DNA of 64,000 bases from Paenibacillus pectinilyticus (GTDB lineage Bacteria; Bacillota; Bacilli; Paenibacillales; NBRC-103111), in NCBI RefSeq assembly GCF_001700435.1, contig NZ_LYPC01000026.1, positions 1 through 64,000 on the forward strand, written 5' to 3'. Below the pieces are notes generated by a model. The model saw only the letters and a program-made list of their open reading frames with translations, did no database searches and had not been told where the DNA came from. A program made the translations under genes and the position numbers. Shown here piece by piece: positions 63,522 to 64,000 of this stretch. How positions within the stretch are numbered: the stretch's first letter is position 1; every line of letters begins with the position of its first letter.

Positions 63522-63552
63522 AAAGGGCTCCGATGCAGATCGGACCCTTTTT
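63522..63552 (+). terminator. Terminator after importer copy 2
   Basis: AAAGGG-C-TCCGAT pairs with ATCGGA-CCCTTT with one bulged C and a 4-base loop, followed by TTTATT. Confidence 0.9.
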
Positions 63553-63564
63553 TATTATTATTAA

Positions 63565-63625
63565 TAGTTGCAATAACACCCTATTTAGCATAAGGTAAAA
63601 TTAGTTGCAATAACATCCTATCTAG
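63565..63625 (+). promoter_or_regulatory. Promoter and repeated operator of the MarR-type gene
   Basis: A 24-bp direct repeat (TAGTTGCAATAACA then CCTAT-TAG, two substitutions) occurs at 63565-63588 and 63602-63625. The first copy contains a -35 TTGCAA (63568-63573), and TAAGGT at 63591-63596 serves as -10 after 17 bp. The second copy covers the start-site region. This arrangement suits autorepression. Confidence 0.6.
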
Positions 63626-63637
63626 GAGGGGATTTAT

Positions 63638-64000
63638 CTGAGTCAACAATGGAGCCCGAATGACGAAGGTATACGAACAGAATCACATGGTCAATACATC
63701 TCAGCAATATACCGCCATATGCAGATCGCGATCACAGCAGAGTTGGCGCCATATCGAATTGGAAGCGGGCAATATATTTTTCTAATGGCAATTGCGTTTC
63801 AACAGCCTATTACTCAGAAAGCACTGAGCGAAAAGCTGCTCATTGATAAGACGACAACTGCGAAAGCTATTTCCAAGCTGGAAGCGGAAGGTTATGTGCG
63901 GAGGGAAGTGGATACCTCAGACAACCGCTATCAGTTGTTGTATTTGACGGAAGCGGGACATGAGGTGGTACCCAAGGTACAGGAAGCTCTGGCCCGCGTG
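63638..64000 (+). CDS. MarR-family transcriptional regulator, 3' end cut by window
   Basis: The visible 121 codons encode a winged helix-turn-helix regulator: a dimerisation helix (ISAIYRHMQIAITAELAPYRIG), the recognition region ITQKALSEKLLIDKTTTAKAISKLEAEG and the wing VRREVDTSDNRYQLLYLTEAG. The frame opens with CTG at 63638, six bases after a near-perfect AGGAGGGG. No in-frame ATG, GTG or TTG lies between that site and the first conserved helix, so CTG is the probable start. It is partial at the right edge. The next gene, possibly its target, is outside the window. Confidence 0.85.
   Translation, partial: MSQQWSPNDEGIRTESHGQYISAIYRHMQIAITAELAPYRIGSGQYIFLMAIAFQQPITQKALSEKLLIDKTTTAKAISKLEAEGYVRREVDTSDNRYQLLYLTEAGHEVVPKVQEALARV

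Overview
The window looks like a carbohydrate-scavenging region of a Paenibacillus-type chromosome (Bacillota). The reasons are the dense mix of CUT1 sugar ABC importers of the LplABC type, YesM/YesN-type two-component systems, lipoprotein signal peptides, CcpA-style cre boxes, strong AGGAGG ribosome sites with frequent TTG/GTG starts, and a tRNA cluster. No transposase, integrase, rRNA or CRISPR array is visible. The genus is inferred from gene style only.

Layout. 1-364: end of a tRNA cluster (Ser-GCT cut by the window edge, Glu-TTC, Gln-TTG), then a tRNA that breaks off at its anticodon loop. 619-8523 (system A): a leftward operon of solute-binding lipoprotein, two permeases and a NanA/DapA-type aldolase, divergent from a YesM/YesN pair. 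8540-13206: a truncated glycosidase, an isochorismatase-type hydrolase, a ykkC/guanidine-I riboswitch ahead of an orphan NMT1-type binding protein and a metallo-beta-lactamase-fold hydrolase, and a lipoprotein polysaccharide deacetylase. 13256-28322 (system B): two paralogous secreted proteins of unrecognised catalytic family flank a second importer, a YesM/YesN pair and a very large GH106-like glycosidase. 28513-46268 (system C): an intracellular beta-propeller protein, GH78 alpha-L-rhamnosidase, GH1, a third importer with its own YesM/YesN pair, a GH2 beta-galactosidase-type enzyme and a UidA-type beta-glucuronidase. 46340-63514 (system D): a fourth YesM/YesN pair, an importer operon, two GH42 beta-galactosidases, a six-hairpin glycosidase broken by one amber codon, and a near-identical second copy of the importer operon. 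63565-64000: the start of a MarR-type regulator, cut by the window edge.

How it works together. Binding lipoproteins and permease pairs import oligosaccharides. No ATPase gene is present, so a shared MsmK/MsmX-type ATPase encoded elsewhere must energise all five importers. Cytoplasmic exo-glycosidases with rhamnose, glucuronate, galactose and glucose specificities then trim the imports. Each sensor kinase probably reads sugar outside the cell through its AraC-type regulator. The most notable observation is that systems B, C and D each carry a private direct-repeat operator at fixed distance from a sigma-A promoter: half-sites 20 bp apart in B (two promoters), 23 bp in C (four) and 22 bp in D (three). 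CcpA-type cre boxes lie just downstream of the -10 of both system D importer operons.
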